From NCBI RefSeq assembly GCF_016680995.1, contig NZ_JAEQMG010000131.1:1-12105 (forward strand): a stretch of DNA of 12,105 nucleotides, in the 5' to 3' direction. Source of the stretch: Ruminococcus difficilis (lineage in GTDB: Bacteria > Bacillota_A > Clostridia > Oscillospirales > Acutalibacteraceae). Position 1 is the first letter of the stretch, and every line of letters begins with the position of its first letter. The position numbers and the translations under genes are program-made. The notes under the pieces were generated by a model that worked only from the letters and a program-made list of their open reading frames with translations, made no database searches and was not told the origin of the DNA. Positions 1 to 6,388 of this stretch are shown in pieces.

Positions 1-102
1 TTTCCCTGTCACTACGATTCCCGAACTTCTCGCGTAAAAGTTTGGTACACCCTTCATCATCCATTCGATGCTGCGGTCGTACCGGTTTTCTGTAAAATAC
101 AT
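1..102 (-). CDS. Unrecognised protein, N-terminal 34 residues only (runs off the left edge)
   Basis: This is the 5' end of a minus-strand gene; 34 codons are open up to base 1. The start is set by a strong ribosome binding site, AAAGGAGATG, at about 110-119, followed by ATAATCA and the ATG at 100-102. The peptide begins MYFTENRYDRSIEWMMKGVP and continues with an aromatic, Arg/Ser-containing stretch and a hydrophobic patch (GIVV). I do not recognise the family and see no signal peptide in this part. The gene lies directly behind the terminator-like element at 126-174, with no convincing promoter between that element and the ribosome binding site. Its transcript may therefore have to read through the element. 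Confidence 0.6.
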   Translation of the reverse strand, partial: MYFTENRYDRSIEWMMKGVPNFYARSSGIVVTGK

Positions 103-125
103 TGATTATCATCTCCTTTAGTTTT

Positions 126-174
126 TTTAGAAATAAAAAAAGAGCCAACCGCTTATTTCTAAACGATTGGCTCT
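126..174 (-). terminator. Rho-independent terminator with an overlapping alternative hairpin (possible attenuator)
   Basis: Read on the minus strand, 174-164 (AGAGCCAATCG) pairs with 151-141 (CGGTTGGCTCT) in an 11-bp stem with one U-G wobble. It is followed by a T-rich run over 140-131, a typical intrinsic terminator. The loop segment 163-153 (TTTAGAAATAA) is in turn a perfect 11-nt complement of 136-126 (TTATTTCTAAA), which lies downstream of the T run and just before the ribosome binding site of the left-edge gene. The two stems interleave (B'-A'-B-A), so they are either mutually exclusive or form a pseudoknot. The terminator call is solid; the switching role is inference. Confidence 0.7.
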
Positions 175-346
175 GAAATGAGATTTTTTCGATTGTGAGT
201 AGCACTCATTAATTTGAAATGCCTAAGAAAAAGTTTATTTTGTTGCCTGATTTTCTGTTCTTCGGGGGTTCATTTCCCTGAAAAATGGTAAAAACGCCGT
301 TTTACATCTACGTTTTTGTACGCTCGCGGACAAGCCCCTGAGACGT
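175..346. other. Intergenic stretch between two minus-strand terminators, no gene seen
   Basis: These 172 bases hold no convincing gene. The only ATG-led plus-strand frame (from 219, about 20 codons) lacks a ribosome binding site. A 13-bp palindrome, TGAGT-AGC-ACTCA, sits at 196-208. On the minus strand the best promoter-like pair is TTGTCC (333-328), a 17-bp spacer and TAGATG (310-305), whose -10 is poor. The region would be the 5' leader of the left-edge gene if transcription starts here. No T-box, S-box or other leader I know is recognisable. Confidence 0.3.
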
Positions 347-373
347 GAAAAAGCCCGATAAAATCGGGCTTTT
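347..373 (-). terminator. Rho-independent terminator downstream of the tRNA gene
   Basis: AAAAGCCCGAT (349-359) and ATCGGGCTTTT (363-373) form a perfect 11-bp stem with a three-base loop. On the minus strand the stem runs into a T5 tract before a C. It lies about 30 bases beyond the 3' end of the tRNA gene and would end that transcript. The arms are A/T-tailed on both sides, so it could also work on the plus strand. Confidence 0.85.
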
Positions 374-404
374 CGGGGCGAATATCTTTTTTATTCGCAT
401 AGGA

Positions 405-481
405 TGGTGCACCAACAGGGACTCGAACCCCGGACCAACCGGTTATGAGCCGGTAGCTCTGACCAACTGAGCTATTGGTGC
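405..481 (-). tRNA. tRNA with anticodon CAU (tRNA-Ile2 favoured; elongator tRNA-Met possible)
   Basis: The minus strand folds into a complete cloverleaf of 77 nt including a gene-encoded CCA (405-407). The acceptor stem is GCACCAA/TTGGTGC with discriminator A. The D arm is GCTC/GAGC, the anticodon arm ACCGG-CTCATAA-CCGGT, and the T arm has loop TTCGAGT. The anticodon CAT is read from plus-strand bases 445-447. A CAU anticodon can be initiator Met, elongator Met or Ile2 with lysidine at C34. The initiator is ruled out because position 1 pairs normally with 72. C4-G69 and C5-G68 match known TilS recognition pairs, and the anticodon arm resembles Bacillus tRNA-Ile2, so Ile2 is favoured. Confidence 0.93.
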
Positions 482-503
482 GTTTTGTTCTTTCGCAAAT
501 TCT

Positions 504-532
504 ATTATATCAAAAAAACTCAGTTGTGTCAA
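504..532 (-). promoter_or_regulatory. Consensus sigma-A promoter of the tRNA gene
   Basis: On the minus strand TTGACA (532-527), a 17-bp spacer and TATAAT (509-504) match the consensus exactly. A TG one base before the -10 gives an extended -10. Transcription would start about 15 bases before the tRNA 5' end. Such a strong promoter is normal for a stable RNA gene. Confidence 0.9.
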
Positions 533-593
533 TGAAAATCTTCTCTGAACGTGTAATAAACAATATAATATATGAACTTTTCATCAATGCGTC

Positions 594-622
594 TTGTGCG
601 GCGGCATAAAATATGATATACT
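594..622 (+). promoter_or_regulatory. Extended -10 promoter of the DUF1015-asparaginase operon
   Basis: TTGTGC (594-599), a 17-bp spacer and TATACT (617-622), with TG at 614-615 making an extended -10. Predicted transcription start is near 629. This makes the upstream in-frame ATG at 634 almost leaderless and supports the start at 658. The promoter is divergent from that of the tRNA. Confidence 0.7.
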
Positions 623-657
623 AAAAGGTAAGCATGAATCAGAAAAGGGGTATTTTT

Positions 658-1947
658 ATGGCTGAAATCAAAGCGTTCAGGGGTATGCGCTACAACACCG
701 AACGCGCAGGCAGGCTCGATGAGCTCTGCTGTCCTCCCTATGACATTATCAGCGAAAAGGAAAGAAAATCGTATCTCGCGCAGAACAAATACAACGTTAT
801 CCGCCTTGAGCTGCCCAAAGAAGGCGACAATGTTTACACAACAGCGGGCGAGGTTCTTGACCGCTGGAGAGAGAAGGGAATCCTCATTCACGAGGATAAG
901 CCCGCGATTTATATTTACGAGGAGGAGTTCAACGCCTACAACACGCGCCGCAGTATCAAGGGCATCATCGCGCGTGTGAAGGTCGAGGAGTTCTCGAAGG
1001 GAGTTATCCTTCCGCACGAGTTCACGCTCTCGAAGGCGAAGGCTGACCGTTTCAACCTCATGAAGGCGACAAACTGCAACTTCAGCCAGATTTACGCGCT
1101 ATATATGGACGAGGAGCATACCACGCTCTCGACTATCGACGAGCTGTCAAAGCGTAAGCCCAACGCCAAGTTTACCGACGGCGACAAGGTTACCCACAAG
1201 CTCTGGATTATTACCGACGAGAAGGCTATCGCGAAGCTGTGCGCCGATTTCACCGACAGAAAGCTCTATATCGCCGACGGTCACCACCGCTACGAGACCG
1301 CGCTCAACTACCGCAACTACTGCCGCGAGAACGGTATCTCGAAGGAAGGCGACGCTCAGGACTACCAGATGATGTTCCTCATGGACATGGAGCACCCGGG
1401 GCTTGTCGTATTCCCGACGCACCGCCTTGTGCGCGATTTGCCTAAGTTTGACAGGGATAAGCTCCTCGACGGCTGCGAAGAATATTTTGATATCAAGGCG
1501 TTCGACAGCGTTTCGCATATGAACGAGCTGCTCCACAGCGAGTACAAGAAGGGCAGCAAGTCCTTCGGCTTCTACTGCGGCAAGGGCGAGTGGTACCTGC
1601 TCACGCTCAAGGATATCGACGTGATGAAAAAGGAGCTGCCCGATCTGAGCGAAGCGTCACAGCAGCTCGACGTCAGCGTCCTGCACACACTGATTCTCGA
1701 GAAGATCCTCGGCATCGACAAGGAGAACATGGCGGCTCAGATCAACCTGACCTACACGAAGTTCTATGAGGAAGCGATCATGGGCGTCGACAAGGGCGAG
1801 TTCCAGTGCTCGTTTATCCTCAACCCGACCCGCGTCACCGAAATCCGCGACGTCGCGGCGGCGGGCGAGAAGATGCCGCAGAAGTCCACCTATTTCTACC
1901 CGAAGATGACGACGGGTATGGTTATGAACGATATTGGCGTAGAATGA
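658..1947 (+). CDS. DUF1015 family protein (429 aa)
   Basis: The product begins MAEIKAFRGMRYN, continues with LCCPPYDIISEKER and carries YIADGHHRYETAL at residues 204-216 (D207-G208-H209-H210-R211). These are hallmarks of the DUF1015 family, and the length is normal for it. The biochemical role is unsettled. The DGHHR motif resembles the ParB-like fold used by some serine kinases, and in many Clostridia the gene sits near serine biosynthesis genes; both points are from memory. No signal peptide or membrane segment, so a soluble cytoplasmic protein is expected. The start at 658 is preferred over an in-frame ATG at 634 because AAAAGGGG lies 7 bases before it, it matches the family N terminus, and the promoter places transcription start near 629. 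The stop overlaps the next start (ATGA), indicating translational coupling. Confidence 0.9.
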   Translation: MAEIKAFRGMRYNTERAGRLDELCCPPYDIISEKERKSYLAQNKYNVIRLELPKEGDNVYTTAGEVLDRWREKGILIHEDKPAIYIYEEEFNAYNTRRSIKGIIARVKVEEFSKGVILPHEFTLSKAKADRFNLMKATNCNFSQIYALYMDEEHTTLSTIDELSKRKPNAKFTDGDKVTHKLWIITDEKAIAKLCADFTDRKLYIADGHHRYETALNYRNYCRENGISKEGDAQDYQMMFLMDMEHPGLVVFPTHRLVRDLPKFDRDKLLDGCEEYFDIKAFDSVSHMNELLHSEYKKGSKSFGFYCGKGEWYLLTLKDIDVMKKELPDLSEASQQLDVSVLHTLILEKILGIDKENMAAQINLTYTKFYEEAIMGVDKGEFQCSFILNPTRVTEIRDVAAAGEKMPQKSTYFYPKMTTGMVMNDIGVE

Positions 1948-2858
1948 AAATTACTGTGATATTTACGGGCGGCACGATTGCCTGCTCGAACAGGAATGGG
2001 GCGCTGTCACCTGACGGCGCCAATTCCTTTACCCTGATTGAAATATACCGCGCTCTTGACGGCAGCGTAGAGTTTGAAACGCTTTCTCCGTACTTCATAC
2101 TGAGCGAAAACCTCGGCTGTGAGCATTGGGAGAAGCTCTCTGACTGCGTAAAGAGCGTGCGCGGCAGCGACGGCGTTATCGTCACCCACGGCACGGATAC
2201 CATGCCATACACGGCGGCGTACCTCGGACTGAAGCTCGGGCTGTGCGATATTCCCGTTGTGCTCGTGTCGGCGGCATATCCGCTGTCAGACAGCCGCTCA
2301 AACGGTCTTGACAACTTCCGCGGCGCGGTTGATTTTATCCGCTCGGGAGTCGGCAAGGGCGTTTTCGTATCGTACAGGAACAGCGGCGAGAATGTCATGA
2401 TCTACCGCGCGGCAAGCCTTTTGCCGCATCAGCCGTACAGCGACAGCGTCCTCAGCCTTCGCGATAATTACTTTGCCGAGCTTGTCGGCGGCGAGGTCGT
2501 GCTCAATCCCGATTTTGAGGAGGAGAGCTTGGGCGACTTTTCCGAATGCAAGCCGAACGGAAAGATTATCTGGCTGCGCGCGCACCCGGGAATGATTTAT
2601 CCGCCAGTTGACGGCGCAAAGGCTGTGCTGCTCGAGGGCTATCACTCGGGAACTCTGCCGACCGCGAGAGAGGATTTTAAGAACTTCTGCAAATCGGCAA
2701 ACACAGCAGGCGTACCGCTGTACCTGACAGGCAGCGAGGAAGGCTTTGACTACGAGAGCAAGCAGGCGTTTGATGAATTGGGTATAAACGTCCTGCCGCC
2801 TATGTCACCCGCAACGGCGTTTGTTATGCTGCTTTTGAAGTCGCACCCGAAAATATAA
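1944..2858 (+). CDS. Asparaginase/glutaminase-like amidohydrolase (304 aa)
   Basis: Bacterial asparaginases hydrolyse L-asparagine to aspartate and ammonia. This product starts MKITVIFTGGTIA, with the nucleophile-region threonine at T11, and has the second family signature VTHGTDTMPYTA at residues 80-91 (T84-D85). It lacks a signal peptide, so it is cytoplasmic like type I enzymes. It is slightly shorter than typical 320-340 residue members. The start ATG overlaps the DUF1015 stop, which fixes it. By eye, the lysine that completes the Thr-Lys-Asp triad (K162 in E. coli AnsB) aligns with R155 in the segment MIYRAAS, so substrate specificity or activity may differ. The last codons and the TAA lie inside a dispersed repeat. 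The family call is firm; L-asparagine as substrate is inference. Confidence 0.88.
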   Translation: MKITVIFTGGTIACSNRNGALSPDGANSFTLIEIYRALDGSVEFETLSPYFILSENLGCEHWEKLSDCVKSVRGSDGVIVTHGTDTMPYTAAYLGLKLGLCDIPVVLVSAAYPLSDSRSNGLDNFRGAVDFIRSGVGKGVFVSYRNSGENVMIYRAASLLPHQPYSDSVLSLRDNYFAELVGGEVVLNPDFEEESLGDFSECKPNGKIIWLRAHPGMIYPPVDGAKAVLLEGYHSGTLPTAREDFKNFCKSANTAGVPLYLTGSEEGFDYESKQAFDELGINVLPPMSPATAFVMLLLKSHPKI

Positions 2859-2908
2859 ACCGGAGCGAAGCGACCCTTAATTTTCAATTTTTCATTTTTC
2901 ATTTTCAA
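2842..2908. repeat. Dispersed repeat, copy A (overlaps the asparaginase 3' end)
   Basis: Contains the core CGGAGCGAAGCGACCC (2861-2876) followed by an AATTTT/CATTTTT-rich tail, shared with copies at 7439-7497 and 9513-9629. To the left, CGCACCCGAA and ATATAA are also shared with the copy at 9561-9577. Here these bases encode the final residues HPKI and the TAA stop of the asparaginase gene. The repeat ends 4 bases before the terminator. Confidence 0.75.
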
Positions 2909-2912
2909 CTAA

Positions 2913-2946
2913 AAAAGGACTGCTCTCCTCGGAGAACAGTCCTTTT
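2913..2946. terminator. Bidirectional terminator between convergent genes
   Basis: AAAAGGACTG (2913-2922) and CAGTCCTTTT (2937-2946) form a 10-bp stem. It is extended, after one mismatch, by TCTC/GAGA around a CTCG loop. It has A-rich and T-rich flanks on both sides, so it can stop the asparaginase transcript (plus) and the kinase transcript (minus), whose stop codon is 6 bases away. Confidence 0.9.
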
Positions 2947-2951
2947 GATTT

Positions 2952-3701
2952 CTACTGCCAGTCGCAGACGTTTGCCCAGTTGAGGAGGAATTCTCTCTCT
3001 TCGGGGTTGCCCTTTACGGACTGAGAAGCCGCGACGATCGGCATCCACGCGTTGACGTACTGACGCGCTGTGTCTGTCTTTTCGCAAAACAGCTTGAGGT
3101 ACTTCTCGGCGAGGTCCTTGTCGCCCTTCAGACAGAAGAGCAGGTAGGTTCTCGCCGCGTCAGCCGCGCCGTTACCCTGAGTGGCGTGCGACCAGTCGAG
3201 GATAAACGGAGTGCCGTCGGGAGTGATGATGATGTTCGAGGGGTTGAAGTCGCCGTGGCAAACCTTGTCGTGGCGCTTCATCGATGCGAGGCGGGTGTGC
3301 AGCTCGTAGCGTGTGGTTGCGTCGAGGTCTGTGCTGCTGATCTTGTCCTGCATCTTGTCCTGCAGTCTCTTGAGCAGCGGACACTTTTTGCCGAGGATCT
3401 CCATCTGGACGTTCACGAAGAGCTCGAGGTACTCGTCGAGCTTGTCGGGGTTCTCGTCCATAAGCTGCTGGAGGGTCTTGCCCTCGATGAAGTCGGAGAT
3501 GATAGCCCACTTGCCGTCGATTTTGGTGACTTCCTCGATCTTGGGGATATTCAGTCCCGTTTCCTCAACTCTCGCCTGGTTGAGCGCCTCGTTGAGGATA
3601 TCGGACTTGGGGAAGGATTCGTCAAAGACCTTGACAGCGAGGTCGCCGTCGCGGTAGATGACCTTATTTTTTCTCTCGGCGAGAACATTGTCAAATTTCA
3701 T
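2952..3701 (-). CDS. Aminoglycoside phosphotransferase (APH)/choline-kinase-like small-molecule kinase (249 aa)
   Basis: The protein has a minimal protein-kinase-like fold of the APH type. K24 in LAVKVF is the likely ATP-binding lysine. The catalytic loop HGDFNPSN spans 149-156 with D151 as base and N156 as a metal ligand, and FILDW at 166-170 supplies the Mg-binding D169. It has no signal peptide. The natural substrate cannot be read from the sequence; family members phosphorylate sugars, amino alcohols or antibiotics, and nothing here points to resistance. AAAGGGG lies 7 bases before the ATG. The start is 21 bases beyond the adhE stop on the same strand, so the two are almost certainly co-transcribed. 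The TAG stop is followed at once by the shared terminator. Confidence 0.85.
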   Translation of the reverse strand: MKFDNVLAERKNKVIYRDGDLAVKVFDESFPKSDILNEALNQARVEETGLNIPKIEEVTKIDGKWAIISDFIEGKTLQQLMDENPDKLDEYLELFVNVQMEILGKKCPLLKRLQDKMQDKISSTDLDATTRYELHTRLASMKRHDKVCHGDFNPSNIIITPDGTPFILDWSHATQGNGAADAARTYLLFCLKGDKDLAEKYLKLFCEKTDTARQYVNAWMPIVAASQSVKGNPEEREFLLNWANVCDWQ

Positions 3702-3722
3702 GGTAAAGCCCCTTTCCGCGCA

Positions 3723-6344
3723 TTAAACCGCGTCTTTGTTGTTGCCGTAGTAGGCGTTGAGGTACATCTGCTTGATTTCCTTGAAGAGCGGATAACGCGG
3801 GTTGGCGCCTGTGCACTGGTCGTCGAACGCCTGCTCGGTCATCTCGTCGAGGGTAGCGAGGAAGTCCTCCTCCTTAACGCCGTAATCTGCGATTGTATTC
3901 TTGATGCCGACCCTTGCCTTGAGCTCGTTGATGCCGTTGATGAGGTTCTCAACGCTCTCCTTGTCGTTCTTGCCGCCGAAGCCGAGGAACTGAGCGATCT
4001 CAGCATAGCGCGCGAGGGTGTGGGGGTGGTCATACTGGGGGAAGGTACCCATCTTTGAGGGAACCTCAGCGGAGTTGAAGCGGATAACCTGCTCGAGCAT
4101 GAGGGCGTTTGCAACGCCGTGAGCGATGTGGTGGAACGCGCCGAGCTTGTGAGCCATTGAGTGGCATACGCCGAGGAAGGCGTTTGCGAACGCCATACCT
4201 GCCATAGTGGCGGCGTGTGCGACCTTCTCACGCGCAACGGGCTCGTTCATGCCGTTGTCGTAGCAGGCGGGCAGGTACTCAAAGATGACCTTGAGAGCCT
4301 TGAGCGCCAGACCGTCGGTGAAGTCCGTAGCCATCATCGAAGCGTAAGCCTCGAGAGCGTGGGAAACCGCGTCGATACCCGAGGCGGCGGTCAGACCCTT
4401 GGGGCCTGACATCATGAAGTCAGCGTCGACGATAGCCATGTTGGGCATGAGCTCGTAATCGGCGAGAGGATATTTGATGCCTGTCTCCTGGTCGGTGATT
4501 ACCGCAAAGGGAGTGACCTCGGAGCCTGTGCCCGAGGAGGTCGGGATAGCGATGAAGTAAGCCTTTTCGCCCATCTTGGGGAAGGTGTAGATACGCTTGC
4601 GGATATCGACGAAGCGCATCGCCATATCCTGGAAGTCTACGTCGGGATGCTCGTAGAGTACCCACATGATCTTCGCAGCGTCCATAGCGGAGCCGCCGCC
4701 GAGCGCGATGATAACGTCGGGCTCGAAGGAGCGCATAGCCTCGGCGCCCTTCTGTGCGGAAATGAGCGACGGATCGGGCTCAACGTCGGAGAAGGTGGTG
4801 TAGGTGATGCCCATTTCGTCGAGCTTATCGGTGATAGGCTTGGTGTAGCCGTTCTTGTAAAGGAAGGAGTCGGTGACGAGGAAGGCGCGCTTTTTGCCCA
4901 TAACGTCCCTGAGCTCCTGAAGTGCGACGGGCATGCAGCCCTTCTTGATATAAACCTTTTCGGGCGCTCTGAACCAAAGCATGTTCTCTCTCCTCTCAGC
5001 GACCGTCTTGATATTGAGCAGGTGCTTCACGCCGACGTTCTCGGAAACAGAGTTGCCGCCCCATGAGCCGCAGCCGAGGGTGAGCGAGGGAGTGAGGCTG
5101 AAGTTATACAAATCGCCGATACCGCCCTGTGACGAGGGAGTATTGACGAGGATACGGCAGGTTTTCATGTGAGCCGCAAATTCGTCGATCTTGTCCTTGC
5201 AGTTGATCGCGTCGACATAGAGGGAAGAGGTGTGGCCGTAGCCGCCGTCGGCGACGAGCTGCTCAGCCTTTGCGATAGCGTCCTCAAAGCTCTCCGCCTT
5301 GTACATAGCGAGAACGGGGCTGAGCTTCTCGTGAGCGAATTCCTCGCTGATATCTACGCTCTCGACCTCGCCGATAAGAATCTTTGTCGTTTCGGGAACC
5401 TCAACGCCGGCGAGCTTCGCGATAGTCACGGGCTTCTGACCGACGATACGCGCGTTGAGCGCGCCGTTGATGATGATAGTCTTTCTGACCTTCTCGCATT
5501 CCTCGTCGTTGAGGAAGTAGCAGCCGCGCGCCTTGAATTCTTTCTTGACCTTGGCGTAAATCTTCTTCTCGACGATAACGCTCTGCTCTGAGGCGCAGAT
5601 CATGCCGTTGTCGAAGGTCTTGGAGTGAATGATCGAGTTGACCGCGAGCAGAATGTCGGCGGTTTCGTCGATGATAGCGGGTGTGTTGCCGGCGCCTACG
5701 CCGAGAGCGGGCTTGCCTGAGGAGTAAGCCGCCTTGACCATGCCGGGGCCGCCTGTCGCGAGAATGCAGTCGCTCTCCTGCATGAGCAGGTTGGTGAGCT
5801 CGAGCGAGGGCACGTCGATCCAGCTGATGATGCCCTCGGGAGCGCCTGCCTCAACGGCAGCCTCGAGAACGATCTTGGCAGCGGCGATAGTGCTCTTCTT
5901 TGCGCGGGGGTGAGGGCTGATGATGATACCGTTGCGGGTCTTAAGGCAGACAAGCGCCTTGAAGATCGCGGTCGAGGTTGGGTTGGTGGTGGGAATGACC
6001 GCGCCGATAACGCCGATAGGCTCGGCGATCTTTTTGATTCCTGCCACGGGATCCTCCTCGATCACGCCGCAGGTCTTGGTGTTTCTGTAGGTGTTGTAGA
6101 TGTACTCCGAGGCGAAGTGGTTCTTGATGACCTTGTCCTCGGTTACACCCATGCCGGTCTCTTCCACAGCCATCTTGGCGAGCGGAATTCTTGCGCGGTT
6201 AGCGGCGGTCGCTGCCGCCAGGAAAATCGCGTCGACCTGTTCCTGTGTGTAGGTGGAAAACGCCTTCTGAGCCTCGCGTACGCGCGCAAGCGCGGCGGCG
6301 AAGGATTCGGCGCTCTCTACGATCGGATACTCTTTTGTACTCAT
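3723..6344 (-). CDS. adhE: Bifunctional acetaldehyde-CoA/alcohol dehydrogenase AdhE (873 aa)
   Basis: AdhE reduces acetyl-CoA to acetaldehyde and then ethanol with two NADH, a central NAD+-regenerating step in anaerobic fermentation. It is cytoplasmic and usually forms spirosome filaments. The full fusion is present. The aldehyde dehydrogenase domain (about 1-445) has the catalytic C250 in DNGMICASEQS and a glycine-rich GVGAGNTP. The iron-dependent alcohol dehydrogenase domain (about 455-870) has LGGGSAMDAAK near 548-558 and PTSSGTGSEVTPFA at 601-614. Iron ligands appear as D658, H662, H728 and H742, each offset by five from E. coli AdhE. Length is normal. GAGGTA lies about 6 bases before the ATG. 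Only 44 bases separate it from the upstream lipoprotein gene, with no terminator or clear promoter, so shared transcription is likely; I found no Rex site there. Confidence 0.98.
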   Translation of the reverse strand: MSTKEYPIVESAESFAAALARVREAQKAFSTYTQEQVDAIFLAAATAANRARIPLAKMAVEETGMGVTEDKVIKNHFASEYIYNTYRNTKTCGVIEEDPVAGIKKIAEPIGVIGAVIPTTNPTSTAIFKALVCLKTRNGIIISPHPRAKKSTIAAAKIVLEAAVEAGAPEGIISWIDVPSLELTNLLMQESDCILATGGPGMVKAAYSSGKPALGVGAGNTPAIIDETADILLAVNSIIHSKTFDNGMICASEQSVIVEKKIYAKVKKEFKARGCYFLNDEECEKVRKTIIINGALNARIVGQKPVTIAKLAGVEVPETTKILIGEVESVDISEEFAHEKLSPVLAMYKAESFEDAIAKAEQLVADGGYGHTSSLYVDAINCKDKIDEFAAHMKTCRILVNTPSSQGGIGDLYNFSLTPSLTLGCGSWGGNSVSENVGVKHLLNIKTVAERRENMLWFRAPEKVYIKKGCMPVALQELRDVMGKKRAFLVTDSFLYKNGYTKPITDKLDEMGITYTTFSDVEPDPSLISAQKGAEAMRSFEPDVIIALGGGSAMDAAKIMWVLYEHPDVDFQDMAMRFVDIRKRIYTFPKMGEKAYFIAIPTSSGTGSEVTPFAVITDQETGIKYPLADYELMPNMAIVDADFMMSGPKGLTAASGIDAVSHALEAYASMMATDFTDGLALKALKVIFEYLPACYDNGMNEPVAREKVAHAATMAGMAFANAFLGVCHSMAHKLGAFHHIAHGVANALMLEQVIRFNSAEVPSKMGTFPQYDHPHTLARYAEIAQFLGFGGKNDKESVENLINGINELKARVGIKNTIADYGVKEEDFLATLDEMTEQAFDDQCTGANPRYPLFKEIKQMYLNAYYGNNKDAV

Positions 6345-6388
6345 ATTATCTACCTCGCTTTTGCCGGTTTAATGATTGGCTCTTTTAT

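Noticed and set aside
219..282. Short plus-strand frame MPKKKFILLPDFLFFGGSFP
   Set aside because: About 20 codons, no ribosome binding site, and ends in an unsupported intergenic stretch.
634..657. Alternative in-frame ATG for the DUF1015 gene at 634
   Set aside because: It would lie only about 5 bases from the predicted transcription start, and the family N terminus (MAEIKxFRG) begins at 658 with its own AAAAGGGG site.
1147..1536. Long open frame on the minus strand inside the DUF1015 gene
   Set aside because: No ribosome binding site or recognisable protein; it is an antisense shadow of a well-supported gene.
3186..4058. 290-codon plus-strand open frame opposite the kinase and adhE
   Set aside because: Val/Leu/Glu-rich shadow translation that crosses the junction of two confident minus-strand genes.
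166..6384. Shared string GATTGGCTCT at 165-174 and in the gap before adhE
   Set aside because: Only ten bases match; the second site has no hairpin, so chance is the simplest explanation.
6345..6388. Dedicated adhE promoter in the gap after the lipoprotein gene
   Set aside because: A TATAAA string is present near 6385-6392, but no -35 lies at suitable spacing.
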